Of a stretch of DNA of 64,000 nt, positions 55,414 through 63,845 are shown piece after piece (the first letter of the stretch is position 1; each line of letters opens with the position of its first letter). The stretch is from Caballeronia ptereochthonis (GTDB lineage Bacteria; Pseudomonadota; Gammaproteobacteria; Burkholderiales; Burkholderiaceae): contig NZ_FCOB02000009.1 in NCBI RefSeq assembly GCF_001545075.1, positions 165,834 to 229,833 on the forward strand, read 5' to 3'. Under the pieces are notes generated by a model. That model was not told the DNA's origin. It saw only the letters and a program-made list of their open reading frames with translations, and did no database searches. The position numbers were made by a program, and so were the translations under genes.

Positions 55414-55611
55414 AGGAACCTCGGCGCCCGCAAGGGCATGGGTGCGCGCGCCTCGAAGGCCAGGCGCGCCGCTCATGGGCGAAGCAAGGAAACGGGATGT
55501 CCGGCGAGCGATTTCGAGAAACGAGCGAGAGAGGGCCCGATCATGCAAACGACCTGAATGCCCCATCCGGCAAGGGTTCGACGCTCCCAACCTGAATACG
55601 AAGTGAATTCT

Positions 55612-55627
55612 AATACATGCTTGTATT
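55612..55627. promoter_or_regulatory. Candidate TetR operator
   Basis: AATACATGCTTGTATT: perfect 6-bp arms with a 4-nt centre in the intergenic region between the divergent efflux operon and tetR, 48 bp upstream of the tetR ATG. A neighbouring GAATAC/GTATTC pair enlarges the symmetry. Confidence 0.6.
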
Positions 55628-55674
55628 CGAATGCAAAGCCGGATTTGCACGCCCGGCGATGCTACACTTCGTGC

Positions 55675-56298
55675 ATGAAACCAGTACGTCTCACCCGCGA
55701 GCAGAGCCGTGACCAGACGCGTCAGCGTCTGCTCGACGCCGCGCAGGCGGTTTTCACGAAGAAGGGATTCGGCGCGGCGAGCGTCGAGGACGTCGCCGCC
55801 GACGCGGGCTATACGCGCGGCGCGTTCTATTCGAACTTCGGCAGCAAGGCCGAGTTGCTGCTCGAAGTGCTCAAGCGCGATCACGACGCCATCATGCAGC
55901 GCCTCTCGACCATCTTCGAGGACAGCGAGGCCTCGCGCGCCGACCTGGAAGCGCGTGTGTTGCAGTACTACAGCGAGTGCTACCAGGACAACGCGTGCTT
56001 TCTACTGTGGGTCGAAGCGAAGCTGCACGCGAGCCGCGACGCGAAGTTCCGCGCGAGCTTCAACGCACTCATGCGCGAGTTGCGGCAGACGACAACCGAT
56101 TACATCGAGGCGTTCTCGGCGCGCGTGGGCACGCCGCTCACCATGCCGGCGGAGCAGATGGCGCTGGGGCTGATCGCGTTGTGCGACGGGGTGCAGTTCT
56201 TCTATTCGTCGGACCCGCAATCGGTGCCGGCGCAGTTCGCACAGGACGTGCTGGCGCAGTTCTTCAGGCGTGTCGCTTTGGGCGGCAGCGCCGAATGA
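55675..56298 (+). CDS. TetR family repressor of the RND efflux operon
   Basis: 207-aa regulator with an HTH at residues 18-60 (GFGAASVEDVAADAGYTRGAFYSNFGSK) and an all-helical ligand domain. It is divergent from the MFP-RND-NodT operon, the usual arrangement for a local drug-responsive repressor. A palindromic site lies between the two starts. Confidence 0.92.
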   Translation: MKPVRLTREQSRDQTRQRLLDAAQAVFTKKGFGAASVEDVAADAGYTRGAFYSNFGSKAELLLEVLKRDHDAIMQRLSTIFEDSEASRADLEARVLQYYSECYQDNACFLLWVEAKLHASRDAKFRASFNALMRELRQTTTDYIEAFSARVGTPLTMPAEQMALGLIALCDGVQFFYSSDPQSVPAQFAQDVLAQFFRRVALGGSAE

Positions 56299-56602
56299 GG
56301 GCGTCTTCGCTTGCCGGCGAAATAGCGCTCTGACGATTCGCCGGACACGTGTCCGGATCATGGCGACGAACGCGCTCGCCGTGCTCGGCATCCGATGGCA
56401 TTCGCGCAGGAAAGCCAAGTGATCGGGTTTGAGGCGCGAAGCTGCCTCCGCAATACGGAAGCGGCGAAATCAAGCATCGATTCGGCCATTAAAAGTGGCT
56501 GATTTACCACGGGCGCAACGGTTGAGGAACGACTTCGCGATAAAGCGCGTATCATCAAAAAGGTAGTGCCGGAAATCACATTTAGCGTTTCGCGGGCATT
56601 CG
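56299..56602. other. 304-bp intergenic region with a 16-bp palindrome
   Basis: Only the palindrome at 56341-56356 stands out. The right half (56480-56600) is AT-richer and should hold the promoter of the small secreted protein gene. Confidence 0.4.
56341..56356. promoter_or_regulatory. Perfect palindrome CCGGACACGTGTCCGG
   Basis: 16-bp perfect palindrome with CACGTG core, 42 bp after the tetR stop and 247 bp before the next gene. Could be a regulator site or a rho-independent-like hairpin; no T-run follows. Confidence 0.4.
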
Positions 56603-57046
56603 ATGACACGCTTTATCCAGAAGGTCTGGATCGCCGGCGTTGTTTTACTCGTCGGCGGTTTTGCATCAGCCAATGAGCAGGCTCGTTTGCTTCCGCTGGA
56701 ACGAGTCGCGGCGGGTATGGTGTTCTTTCCGTATCCAGCCATTGTCTCGACCGCCGGCGTGCATCTCATCCGGTCCGTGCATGCCCGCTTCTACTATGGA
56801 AGCGCCGTGAAGCCCGCGGGCGCGGCCGTCCTGTCGGGTACGGGCCTTAATCTTCGTTTAGATCCGGATCAGGCGAATCGGCAATATTCGCACGTCCCTT
56901 CCTCCTATTCCTCCCAGGGTCCGGAAAAATCACAAAACGATTTAGCGAGCGAAGATGACGAGTGGCATTTTCAGGCAAATCCGCAACTCGGCGTGAATCA
57001 CGAGCACGAAAAAGGCATGACGTTCTCGGTGCGCCGCGGATTTTGA
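56603..57046 (+). CDS. Secreted hypothetical protein
   Basis: 147-aa protein with a Sec signal (cleavage near ASA-N at 23), then a polar mature domain (HARFYYGSAVKPAGAAVLSG). Lower GC than its neighbours, which may reflect recent acquisition. No family recognised and no clear ribosome binding site. A 10-bp inverted repeat starts in its last codons. Confidence 0.5.
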   Translation: MTRFIQKVWIAGVVLLVGGFASANEQARLLPLERVAAGMVFFPYPAIVSTAGVHLIRSVHARFYYGSAVKPAGAAVLSGTGLNLRLDPDQANRQYSHVPSSYSSQGPEKSQNDLASEDDEWHFQANPQLGVNHEHEKGMTFSVRRGF

Positions 57047-57058
57047 ATATCCGCGGCG
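57032..57058. terminator. Stem-loop at the end of the 56603 gene
   Basis: CGCCGCGGAT and ATCCGCGGCG arms around TTTGAAT, spanning the stop codon. No T-run follows, so terminator activity is uncertain; it lies between convergent genes. Confidence 0.45.
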
Positions 57059-57110
57059 ACGTTCACTTTGTATCGGGTCTTCGAATCGTATTGCGAGGTT
57101 GCCGGTTCGC

Positions 57111-57617
57111 TCAAGTTTCCTCGTCTCCCTCCGCCCGCGCTGCATCGTCCAGCTTCTTCATGTTGTCGAGCAGCTTGAGCAGGTAATGCAGCGTGTGCGT
57201 GACGTCATCGATGGAAAAGTCCTTCAGCACTTCCTCGTAATAGCCCTGAATCTTCGGCGTCGCCTGCTGCGTCCACAGCGTGCGGCCCGGCTCCGTCATC
57301 GTGATGAGGCGTGAACGCCGGTCGCGGCCATCCGCGCTCGCGCGCACATGTCCGTCGCGTTCCATCCGGCTCACGAGTCCGGACAGGTTCTGCCGGCTCA
57401 CCATCAGATAGCGCGCCAGATCTCCGACGCTCATTCCCCCTTCCGCCTCCGGCCGCGAGAGCGCGCCCAGCACGGCCCATTGCTGCGTCGTGAGACCTTC
57501 CGTCTCCACCGCACGGCTTCCCGTTTTATGCAACATATTGGCACATTGGTACAGCCGAAAGAACAGTCGGTTGGCTAGCTCCAGCTTCACTGCTGTATCC
57601 GATTTTGCTGAAACCAA
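57111..57617 (-). CDS. badR: MarR family regulator, likely BadR-like
   Basis: 168-aa winged-helix repressor (MSVGDLARYLMVSRQNLSGLVSRMERDG HTH near residues 62-90, DRRSRLI wing). The TTG start at 57617 has AGGAG 7 nt upstream; no ATG is usable. It is divergent from the badHI-aliBA-badK operon, as BadR (MarR family, responsive to 2-ketocyclohexanecarboxyl-CoA in R. palustris) is near its targets. The BadR name rests on context, so it is a suggestion. Confidence 0.8.
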   Translation of the reverse strand: MVSAKSDTAVKLELANRLFFRLYQCANMLHKTGSRAVETEGLTTQQWAVLGALSRPEAEGGMSVGDLARYLMVSRQNLSGLVSRMERDGHVRASADGRDRRSRLITMTEPGRTLWTQQATPKIQGYYEEVLKDFSIDDVTHTLHYLLKLLDNMKKLDDAARAEGDEET

Positions 57618-57671
57618 GGGATTCTCCTAATCAGGTTGTGCTTGTCATCGCCGGAAGGTGTTTCTAGTATA

Positions 57672-57687
57672 CGTCAATATATTGACG
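57672..57687. promoter_or_regulatory. Candidate MarR/BadR operator
   Basis: Perfect 16-bp palindrome CGTCAATATATTGACG in the 138-bp divergent space between the MarR gene and badH, next to a TAGTAT -10-like hexamer. MarR dimers bind sites of this kind. Confidence 0.7.
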
Positions 57688-57755
57688 CAATAAGCGGCGC
57701 GAACCCTGTGTCCGATGACCGCAATGGTAACCCCTCACCATTCACGGAGAAGACT

Positions 57756-58523
57756 GTGCAGAGACTGCAAGGAAAGACGGTGATCGTCACAGGCGGTGGC
57801 GGCGGCATCGGCGGGGCGACGTGCCGCCGGTTCGCGGCGGAAGGCGCGCGCGTCGCGGTGCTGGATCTGTCGCTCGAAGCCGCGGAAAAAGTGCGCGACG
57901 ACATTCGCGCGGCGGGCGGCGTCGCCGAGGCGATCCGCTGCGACATCACGAATCGCGTGGATGTCGATGCCGCCATCGCATCGACCGAGGCGAAACTCGG
58001 CCCCGTCGACGTGCTCGTGAACAACGCCGGCTGGGACGTCTTCAAGCCGTTCACGAAGACCGAGCCGAGCCAGTGGGAGCGTCTCATCGCGATCAATCTG
58101 ACGGGCGCGCTGCATCTGCATCACGCGGTGCTGCCGCGCATGGCCGAGCGCAAGTCGGGACGCATCGTCAACATCGCCTCGGACGCGGCGCGCGTCGGGT
58201 CTTCCGGCGAGGCCGTCTATGCGGCATGCAAGGGCGGACTGGTGTCGTTCTCCAAGACCATCGCGCGCGAACATGCGCGTCATGGCATCACCGTCAACGT
58301 CGTATGCCCCGGCCCGACCGATACCGCGCTCTTCGCCGAATACAAGGAAGGCGCGGGCAATCCCGAGAAGCTGCTGGAAGCGTTCCAGCGCTCGATTCCG
58401 CTGGGCCGCATCGGCCAGCCCGACGACCTCCCGGGCGCGATCGTCTTCTTCGCGAGCGACGACGCGCGCTACATCACCGGCCAGGTGCTGAGCGTATCCG
58501 GTGGCCTGACGATGGCCGGCTGA
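57756..58523 (+). CDS. badH: 2-hydroxycyclohexanecarboxyl-CoA dehydrogenase
   Basis: 255-aa SDR oxidoreductase that oxidises 2-hydroxycyclohexane-1-carboxyl-CoA to the 2-keto form with NAD. Rossmann loop TGGGGGIGG at 12-20, Ser142 with Tyr155 and Lys159 (YAACK) form the catalytic set. Sequence agrees with R. palustris BadH as I recall it (GGGGGIGGATCRRFA, VNNAGWD, AARVGSSGEAVYAACKGGL). GTG start with GGAG 5 nt upstream. Confidence 0.9.
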   Translation: MQRLQGKTVIVTGGGGGIGGATCRRFAAEGARVAVLDLSLEAAEKVRDDIRAAGGVAEAIRCDITNRVDVDAAIASTEAKLGPVDVLVNNAGWDVFKPFTKTEPSQWERLIAINLTGALHLHHAVLPRMAERKSGRIVNIASDAARVGSSGEAVYAACKGGLVSFSKTIAREHARHGITVNVVCPGPTDTALFAEYKEGAGNPEKLLEAFQRSIPLGRIGQPDDLPGAIVFFASDDARYITGQVLSVSGGLTMAG

Positions 58524-58549
58524 ACCCGATCGAGGACAAGGAACCCGTC

Positions 58550-59332
58550 ATGAACTACGAAGACATCCTCTACGAAGTGCGCAACGGCGCGGCGTGGATC
58601 ACGATCAACCGTCCCGGGAAGATGAACGCGTTTCGCGGACGCACCTGCGACGAGCTCATCCACGCGATCAATCGCGCGGGCTATGCAAGGGAGATCGGCG
58701 TGATCGTGCTCGCGGGCGCGGGCGAGAAGGCGTTCTGCACCGGCGGCGATCAGTCCGCGCACGAAGGACAGTACGACGGCCGCGGCACCATCGGCCTGCC
58801 GATGGAAGAGCTGCACAACGCGATCCGCGACGTGCCCAAGCCCGTGATCGCGCGCGTGCAGGGTTACGCGGTCGGCGGCGGCAATGTGCTGTGCACCATC
58901 TGCGATTTCACCATCGCCTCGGAGAAGGCCGTGTTCGCGCAGGCGGGGCCGAAGGTCGGCTCGGTCGATCCGGGCTACGGCACGGCATTTCTCGCGCGCG
59001 TGGTCGGCGAGAAGAAGGCGCGCGAGATCTGGTATCTGTGCCGCCGCTATCCGGCCTCCGAAGCGCTCGCGATGGGCCTCGTCAACGCGGTCGTTCCGCA
59101 TGAGCAGCTCGACGCCGAAGTGCAGAAATGGTGCGACGAAATCATGGAGAAGAGCCCGACGGCGATCGCCATCGCGAAACGCTCGTTCAACATGGATACC
59201 GCGCATCAGGCGGGCATCGCCGGCATGGGCATGTACGCGCTCAAGCTCTACTACGACACCGAGGAATCGCGCGAAGGCGTCAGAGCCTTCCAGGAAAAGC
59301 GCAAGCCGGATTTCCGGCGCCACGCGAAGTGA
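58550..59332 (+). CDS. badI: 2-ketocyclohexanecarboxyl-CoA hydrolase
   Basis: 260-aa crotonase-fold enzyme that opens the ring of 2-ketocyclohexanecarboxyl-CoA to pimeloyl-CoA. RPGKMNAFRG, FCTGGDQS, YAVGGGNVL and GSVDPGYGTAFLARVVG closely follow BadI, and the C terminus MDTAHQAGIAGMGMYALKLYY is nearly invariant. ATG with AAGGA 8 nt upstream, 26 bp after badH. Confidence 0.93.
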   Translation: MNYEDILYEVRNGAAWITINRPGKMNAFRGRTCDELIHAINRAGYAREIGVIVLAGAGEKAFCTGGDQSAHEGQYDGRGTIGLPMEELHNAIRDVPKPVIARVQGYAVGGGNVLCTICDFTIASEKAVFAQAGPKVGSVDPGYGTAFLARVVGEKKAREIWYLCRRYPASEALAMGLVNAVVPHEQLDAEVQKWCDEIMEKSPTAIAIAKRSFNMDTAHQAGIAGMGMYALKLYYDTEESREGVRAFQEKRKPDFRRHAK

Positions 59333-59345
59333 CCGGAGCGACACC

Positions 59346-60497
59346 ATGAATCCCTATCTCGATGAAGACCTCGTCGCGCTCGGCGAACACGCGCGGCGCT
59401 TTGCCCAGGGACGCGTCGCGCCCGGCTTCGAGGAGCGCGACACCACGCGCACGCTCGATCGCGAACTCATGCTCGAAATGGGGCAGATGGGGTTCATCGC
59501 GCCGGAGCTGCCCGAGGAGTACGGCGGGCAGGGGCTCGGCTGCCTCGCTGCGGGGGTCATTCACGAAGAGATCGCGCGCGCGGATCTGAGCCTCTCGTAC
59601 ATCAACCTGCTCGCATCGCTCAACGGGCAGATTCTCGCCCACCACGCCGCGCCGGACATCGCGCGTCCCTGGCTCGAAAGGCTGACTCAGGGACGCGCGC
59701 TGCTGGCGATCGCGCTGACCGAGCCGCGCGGCGGGTCGGATGCCGCGAACCTGCGTCTGCGCATGGAGCGCGTCGGCGATCACTACGTGCTCAACGGCGA
59801 GAAGACGTCGATCTCGGCGGCCGATCAGGCCGATGCGGCCATCGTGTTCGCACGCACCGGCAGCGTCGAGGATGGCGCGCGCGGCGTCTCGGCGGTGTTC
59901 GTACCGATGGATCTGCCCGGCATCACGCGCAATCGCTTCAACTGTCACGGGCAGCGCGCGATCGGCCGTGGCTCGATCTTCTTCGAGAACGTGCGCGTGC
60001 CCGTCGATCACCGGCTGGGCGACGAAGGCAAGGGCTTCGTGCAGGTGATGCAGGGCTTCGATTTCTCGCGCGCGCTGATCGGCTTGCAGGTGCTCGCGGT
60101 CGCGAAGGCGAGTCTCGAGGAGACGTGGGAATACGTCGCGCAGCGCGAGGCGTTCGGCAAGCCGCTGTCGGCGTTTCAGGGCGTGTCGCATCCGCTCGCC
60201 GAATACGAGAGCCAGGTCGAGGCGGCGCGCCTCCTGTGCCTGCAGACGCTCTGGCTCAAGGACCGCGCCTTGCCGCACACCGCCGAGGCCGCGATGTGCA
60301 AGTGGTGGGGCCCGAAGCTCGCCTACGACGTCGTGCATCAGTGTCTGCTGTCGTTCGGGCATGGCGGCTACGATCGCGGGCCGATGGAGCAGCGCCTGCG
60401 CGACGTGCTCGGCTTTCAGATCGGCGACGGCACCGCGCAGATCATGAAGACGATCATCGCCCGCGCGCACGCGGGACGCGACGCGGTCCCGGCGTGA
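59346..60497 (+). CDS. aliB: Cyclohexanecarboxyl-CoA dehydrogenase
   Basis: 383-aa acyl-CoA dehydrogenase-fold flavoenzyme that desaturates cyclohexanecarboxyl-CoA to the cyclohex-1-ene form. ALTEPRGGSDA motif near 124. The place of the usual catalytic Glu (YEGT) holds Asp361 (IGDGTAQIM). The unusual residue fits an enzyme acting on a ring carbon. Assigned from position between badI and the ligase plus this motif. Start is an ATG at 59346, 13 bp after badI. Confidence 0.88.
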   Translation: MNPYLDEDLVALGEHARRFAQGRVAPGFEERDTTRTLDRELMLEMGQMGFIAPELPEEYGGQGLGCLAAGVIHEEIARADLSLSYINLLASLNGQILAHHAAPDIARPWLERLTQGRALLAIALTEPRGGSDAANLRLRMERVGDHYVLNGEKTSISAADQADAAIVFARTGSVEDGARGVSAVFVPMDLPGITRNRFNCHGQRAIGRGSIFFENVRVPVDHRLGDEGKGFVQVMQGFDFSRALIGLQVLAVAKASLEETWEYVAQREAFGKPLSAFQGVSHPLAEYESQVEAARLLCLQTLWLKDRALPHTAEAAMCKWWGPKLAYDVVHQCLLSFGHGGYDRGPMEQRLRDVLGFQIGDGTAQIMKTIIARAHAGRDAVPA

Positions 60498-60532
60498 CGG
60501 GCGACGAACACCAAAAAGACCGGAGACATCAC

Positions 60533-62188
60533 ATGGAGTTCGACGCCGTTCGGATTCCGCCGAGACGCGCCGAGAGCGTCGCCCGCGGATACTGGCACGA
60601 CCGCACCCTCAACGACGATCTCGACACGTGGGCCGAGCGCTGTCCCGACAAGATCGCGCTCACGGCCTTCGAAGTGGAAAGCGGTGCGACGACGCGCTTC
60701 ACGTATCGCGAGATGGCGTCGATGGCCGATCGCATCGCGGTGGGTCTCGCGCGGCTGGGCGTCGGGCGCAACGACGTCGTCTCGATGCAATTGCCCAACT
60801 GGTGGCAGTTCACGCTGACGTATCTCGCCTGCTCGCGCATCGGCGCCGTGGTCAATCCGCTGATGCATATCTTTCGCGAGCGCGAGCTTGCGTTCATGCT
60901 CGCCCACAGCGCGAGCAAGGTGCTGATCGTGCCGCGCGTGTTCCGCGGTTTCGATTTCGCGCAGATGGCGACGAATCTGCAAGCGAGCCTGCCTCGGCTG
61001 GAGCACGTCGTCGTGATCGGCGGACAGGACGCCAACAGCTTCGAAGCGCTTCTCGGCGAGCCCGCGTGGGAGCGCGAACCCGATGCGCGCGAGCTCCTGA
61101 CGCGCAATCGTCCCGGCCCCGACGACATCACGCAATTGCTCTACACGTCGGGCACGACGGGCGAGCCCAAGGGCGTGATGCACACGGCGAACACGCTGAT
61201 GTCGAACATTCGGCCCTATGCCGACGCCATGCGCCTCGGAGCGGACGACGTCGTGCTGATGGCCTCGCCGATGGCGCACCAGACCGGCTTCATGTACGGC
61301 CTGATGATGCCGGTCATGCTCGGCGCGAGTGCGGTGTTGCAGGATATCTGGCAGCCGAAGGCGGCAGTCGCGCTGATCGAAAGCGAGCGCGTGAGCTTCA
61401 CGATGGCCTCGACCGTGTTCCTGACCGACCTCGCCAGCGCGGTCGGCGACAGCGGACGGTCCGTGCCGACGCTGCGCACGTTCCTGTGCGCGGGCGCGCC
61501 GATTCCGGGGCCGCTGGTCGAGAAGGCGCGCGCGGCGCTCGGCGCGAAGATCGTGTCGGCGTGGGGCATGACGGAGATGGGCGCGGTCACCCTGACGCGC
61601 CTCGATGACGACGACGAACGCTCCTTCGCGACCGACGGCCGCCCGCTCCCTGGCGTCGAAGTGCGCGTGGTCGACGCATACGATGCGCCGTTGCCCACCG
61701 GCGCGGTGGGACGCCTGCTGGTGCGCTCGTGCTCGAGCTTCGGCGGCTATCTGCATCGCGCGCACCTCAACGCGACCGACCCGCACGGCTGGTTCGATAC
61801 CGGCGATCTCGCGTATCTCGACGCGCGCGGCTATATCCGCATCAGCGGGCGCAGCAAGGACGTGATCATTCGCGGCGGAGAGAACATTCCCGTGGTGGAG
61901 ATCGAGGCGCTCCTGTATCGGCATCCCGCGATCGCGGCGGCGGCGCTCGTCGCTTATCCGGACGAGCGTCTCGGCGAGCGCGCGTGCGCGGTCGTCGTCA
62001 GGAAGCCGGGCGAGCACATCGATCTGCCGTCGATCGCCGGCTTTCTCAAGGCGCACAAGGTCGCGATGCAGTACATCCCGGAGCGTCTGCTGGTGTGCGA
62101 CAGCCTGCCCGCGACGCCCTCCGGCAAGGTACAGAAGTTCAAGCTGCGCGAGTTGCTGCGCGAACGCGAATCGCAACAGGGAGCATGA
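60533..62188 (+). CDS. aliA: Cyclohexanecarboxylate-CoA ligase
   Basis: 551-aa AMP-forming ligase that activates cyclohexanecarboxylate with CoA and ATP. P-loop YTSGTTGEPKG near 204, SAWGMTEMG near 342, and the C-terminal ATPSGKVQKFKLRE Lys motif. Ligase choice follows from its place in the bad/ali operon and its size. ATG with GGAG 8 nt upstream; badK starts 1 bp after its stop. Confidence 0.88.
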   Translation: MEFDAVRIPPRRAESVARGYWHDRTLNDDLDTWAERCPDKIALTAFEVESGATTRFTYREMASMADRIAVGLARLGVGRNDVVSMQLPNWWQFTLTYLACSRIGAVVNPLMHIFRERELAFMLAHSASKVLIVPRVFRGFDFAQMATNLQASLPRLEHVVVIGGQDANSFEALLGEPAWEREPDARELLTRNRPGPDDITQLLYTSGTTGEPKGVMHTANTLMSNIRPYADAMRLGADDVVLMASPMAHQTGFMYGLMMPVMLGASAVLQDIWQPKAAVALIESERVSFTMASTVFLTDLASAVGDSGRSVPTLRTFLCAGAPIPGPLVEKARAALGAKIVSAWGMTEMGAVTLTRLDDDDERSFATDGRPLPGVEVRVVDAYDAPLPTGAVGRLLVRSCSSFGGYLHRAHLNATDPHGWFDTGDLAYLDARGYIRISGRSKDVIIRGGENIPVVEIEALLYRHPAIAAAALVAYPDERLGERACAVVVRKPGEHIDLPSIAGFLKAHKVAMQYIPERLLVCDSLPATPSGKVQKFKLRELLRERESQQGA

Positions 62189-62189
62189 C

Positions 62190-62966
62190 ATGGAGGAGCA
62201 ATTGGTCATCGAGGAAACCGTCGGGCGTGTCGGCGTCATCACGCTGAACCGGCCGCGGCAGATGAACGCCCTGAACGACGCATTGATGGACGCCCTCGGC
62301 GATGCCTTGCTGCGCTTCGACGCCGATGAGCGCATCGGCGCGATCGTACTCACCGGCAATGCGCGGGCGTTCGCGGCGGGCGCCGATATCGCCGCGATGG
62401 CACGCTGGTCCTGCATGGACGTATTTCGAAGCGACTTCATCACGCGCAACTGGGAAACCATTCGCCGCGTGCGCAAGCCGGTGATCGCCGCGGTCGCGGG
62501 CGTGGCGCTAGGCGGCGGCTGCGAACTGGCGCTCGCGTGCGACATCGTGATCGCCGCCGAGAACGCGACCTTCGGCCTGCCCGAAATCAAACTGGCGATG
62601 ATGCCCGGCGCGGGCGGCACGCAGCGTCTTCCGCGCGCGATCGGCAAGGCGAAGGCGATGGATATGTGCCTGAGCGCGCGCACGCTGAATGCGGCGGAAG
62701 CGGAGCGCAGCGGTCTCGTCTCGCGCGTGGTGCCTGCCGATGCGCTGCGCGACGAAAGCATGGCCCTCGCCGCGACGATCGCGGGCTACTCGCTGCCCGC
62801 GCTGATGGCGATCAAGGAATCCGTCAATCGGGCTTACGAGGCGTCGCTCTCGGAAGGTGTGTTGTTCGAGCGGCGGCAGTTGCATGCGCGCTTTGCCAGC
62901 GAGGACGCGCGCGAGGGCATGGCCGCCTTTCTGGAGAAGCGCCAGCCGGTGCTCAGGCACCGCTGA
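62190..62966 (+). CDS. badK: Cyclohex-1-ene-1-carboxyl-CoA hydratase
   Basis: 258-aa crotonase hydratase converting cyclohexene carboxyl-CoA to 2-hydroxycyclohexanecarboxyl-CoA. Both catalytic Glu are in place (GGGCELALACD; LPEIKLAMMPGAGGTQRLPR), and GKAKAMDMCLSAR plus the FERRQLHARFAS.DAREGM tail match BadK of R. palustris as I recall. It ends 1 bp before a convergent gene. Confidence 0.92.
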   Translation: MEEQLVIEETVGRVGVITLNRPRQMNALNDALMDALGDALLRFDADERIGAIVLTGNARAFAAGADIAAMARWSCMDVFRSDFITRNWETIRRVRKPVIAAVAGVALGGGCELALACDIVIAAENATFGLPEIKLAMMPGAGGTQRLPRAIGKAKAMDMCLSARTLNAAEAERSGLVSRVVPADALRDESMALAATIAGYSLPALMAIKESVNRAYEASLSEGVLFERRQLHARFASEDAREGMAAFLEKRQPVLRHR

Positions 62967-63677
62967 TCAGGCGGTGGGGCGCGTTTCCGCATCGATGCCG
63001 AAAGTTCGGGCAACGGACAGGTGATGGGCGAACCCGGCGCCGCGCCGCTTGCGATATTTTCGACCCCATTGCGTGACGGGTTGCGCTTGGGCGTTCACGC
63101 AGAAGTGCTCGAACTCGAGCCACGCCTCCTCGTAATCGCCTTCACGGGCGAGCTCGAACTGCCGGCCGCCGGTCGCGCACGATGCGAGGTTCATGAACTG
63201 CGTCAGAATCGGCCGGCATGCATGGCCGATGTACGCGTCCGCTTCCTCTCTCGGCCACTCGTTCGCGGCATGGAGCATCTGACGCCATGCGAGTATCGTC
63301 TCGCGGCAGGCGTTGCACTGCGCATCGCCCGCGATGAGCGCGCTCGCTTCCAGAACCGCGATCGCAAGCTCCTCGAACTTCGCGAGCTTGATCCATGCCG
63401 CGCGGGCGAGCGAATCCGCGGTGCCGTCGTCGAGTTCGAGGGGGGGAGCGAGCGGCGCGTCTGCCGCATTCGCGGCCGGCTCTATCTTCATAACAATGCG
63501 TTCCTCGTGAAGCATGATGCGCACGCCGAAATCGGCGACGAGCATCGCGAGCCGGCATCCCCAGCGCATGCTCATGTCCTGAAGCCAGGCTTCGTCCGAC
63601 GTTCGCAGCGCCGCGGCGATTTCCTCGCGTGCATCGGCGAGCCATCGGCTCTGGGCAAACTCTTCGATTCGACTCAT
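62967..63677 (-). CDS. Unrecognised helical protein
   Basis: 236-aa soluble protein with no signal peptide and a balanced, natural composition. GAGGA lies 4 nt upstream of its ATG, supporting a real gene. Two Cys pairs (CNAC near 120, CATG) and Trp/Glu-rich segments occur, but I recognise no family. Its stop touches that of badK, and no partner gene is apparent. Confidence 0.65.
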   Translation of the reverse strand: MSRIEEFAQSRWLADAREEIAAALRTSDEAWLQDMSMRWGCRLAMLVADFGVRIMLHEERIVMKIEPAANAADAPLAPPLELDDGTADSLARAAWIKLAKFEELAIAVLEASALIAGDAQCNACRETILAWRQMLHAANEWPREEADAYIGHACRPILTQFMNLASCATGGRQFELAREGDYEEAWLEFEHFCVNAQAQPVTQWGRKYRKRRGAGFAHHLSVARTFGIDAETRPTA

Positions 63678-63845
63678 GGCGTCCTCTCGACGCGAGCGGG
63701 GCTAGCTTGGCGCGCATGGATGAAGCCTGCGCACCGACCTTCGGCCAACATGCACTGCATTTTCGCCAGCGCGGGCGCGGATTGCGCCGCGGCCGGCCGA
63801 TGTGGCCGATGATTCGTCTAATCGAAAACCGAGTGACGAGGGAAC

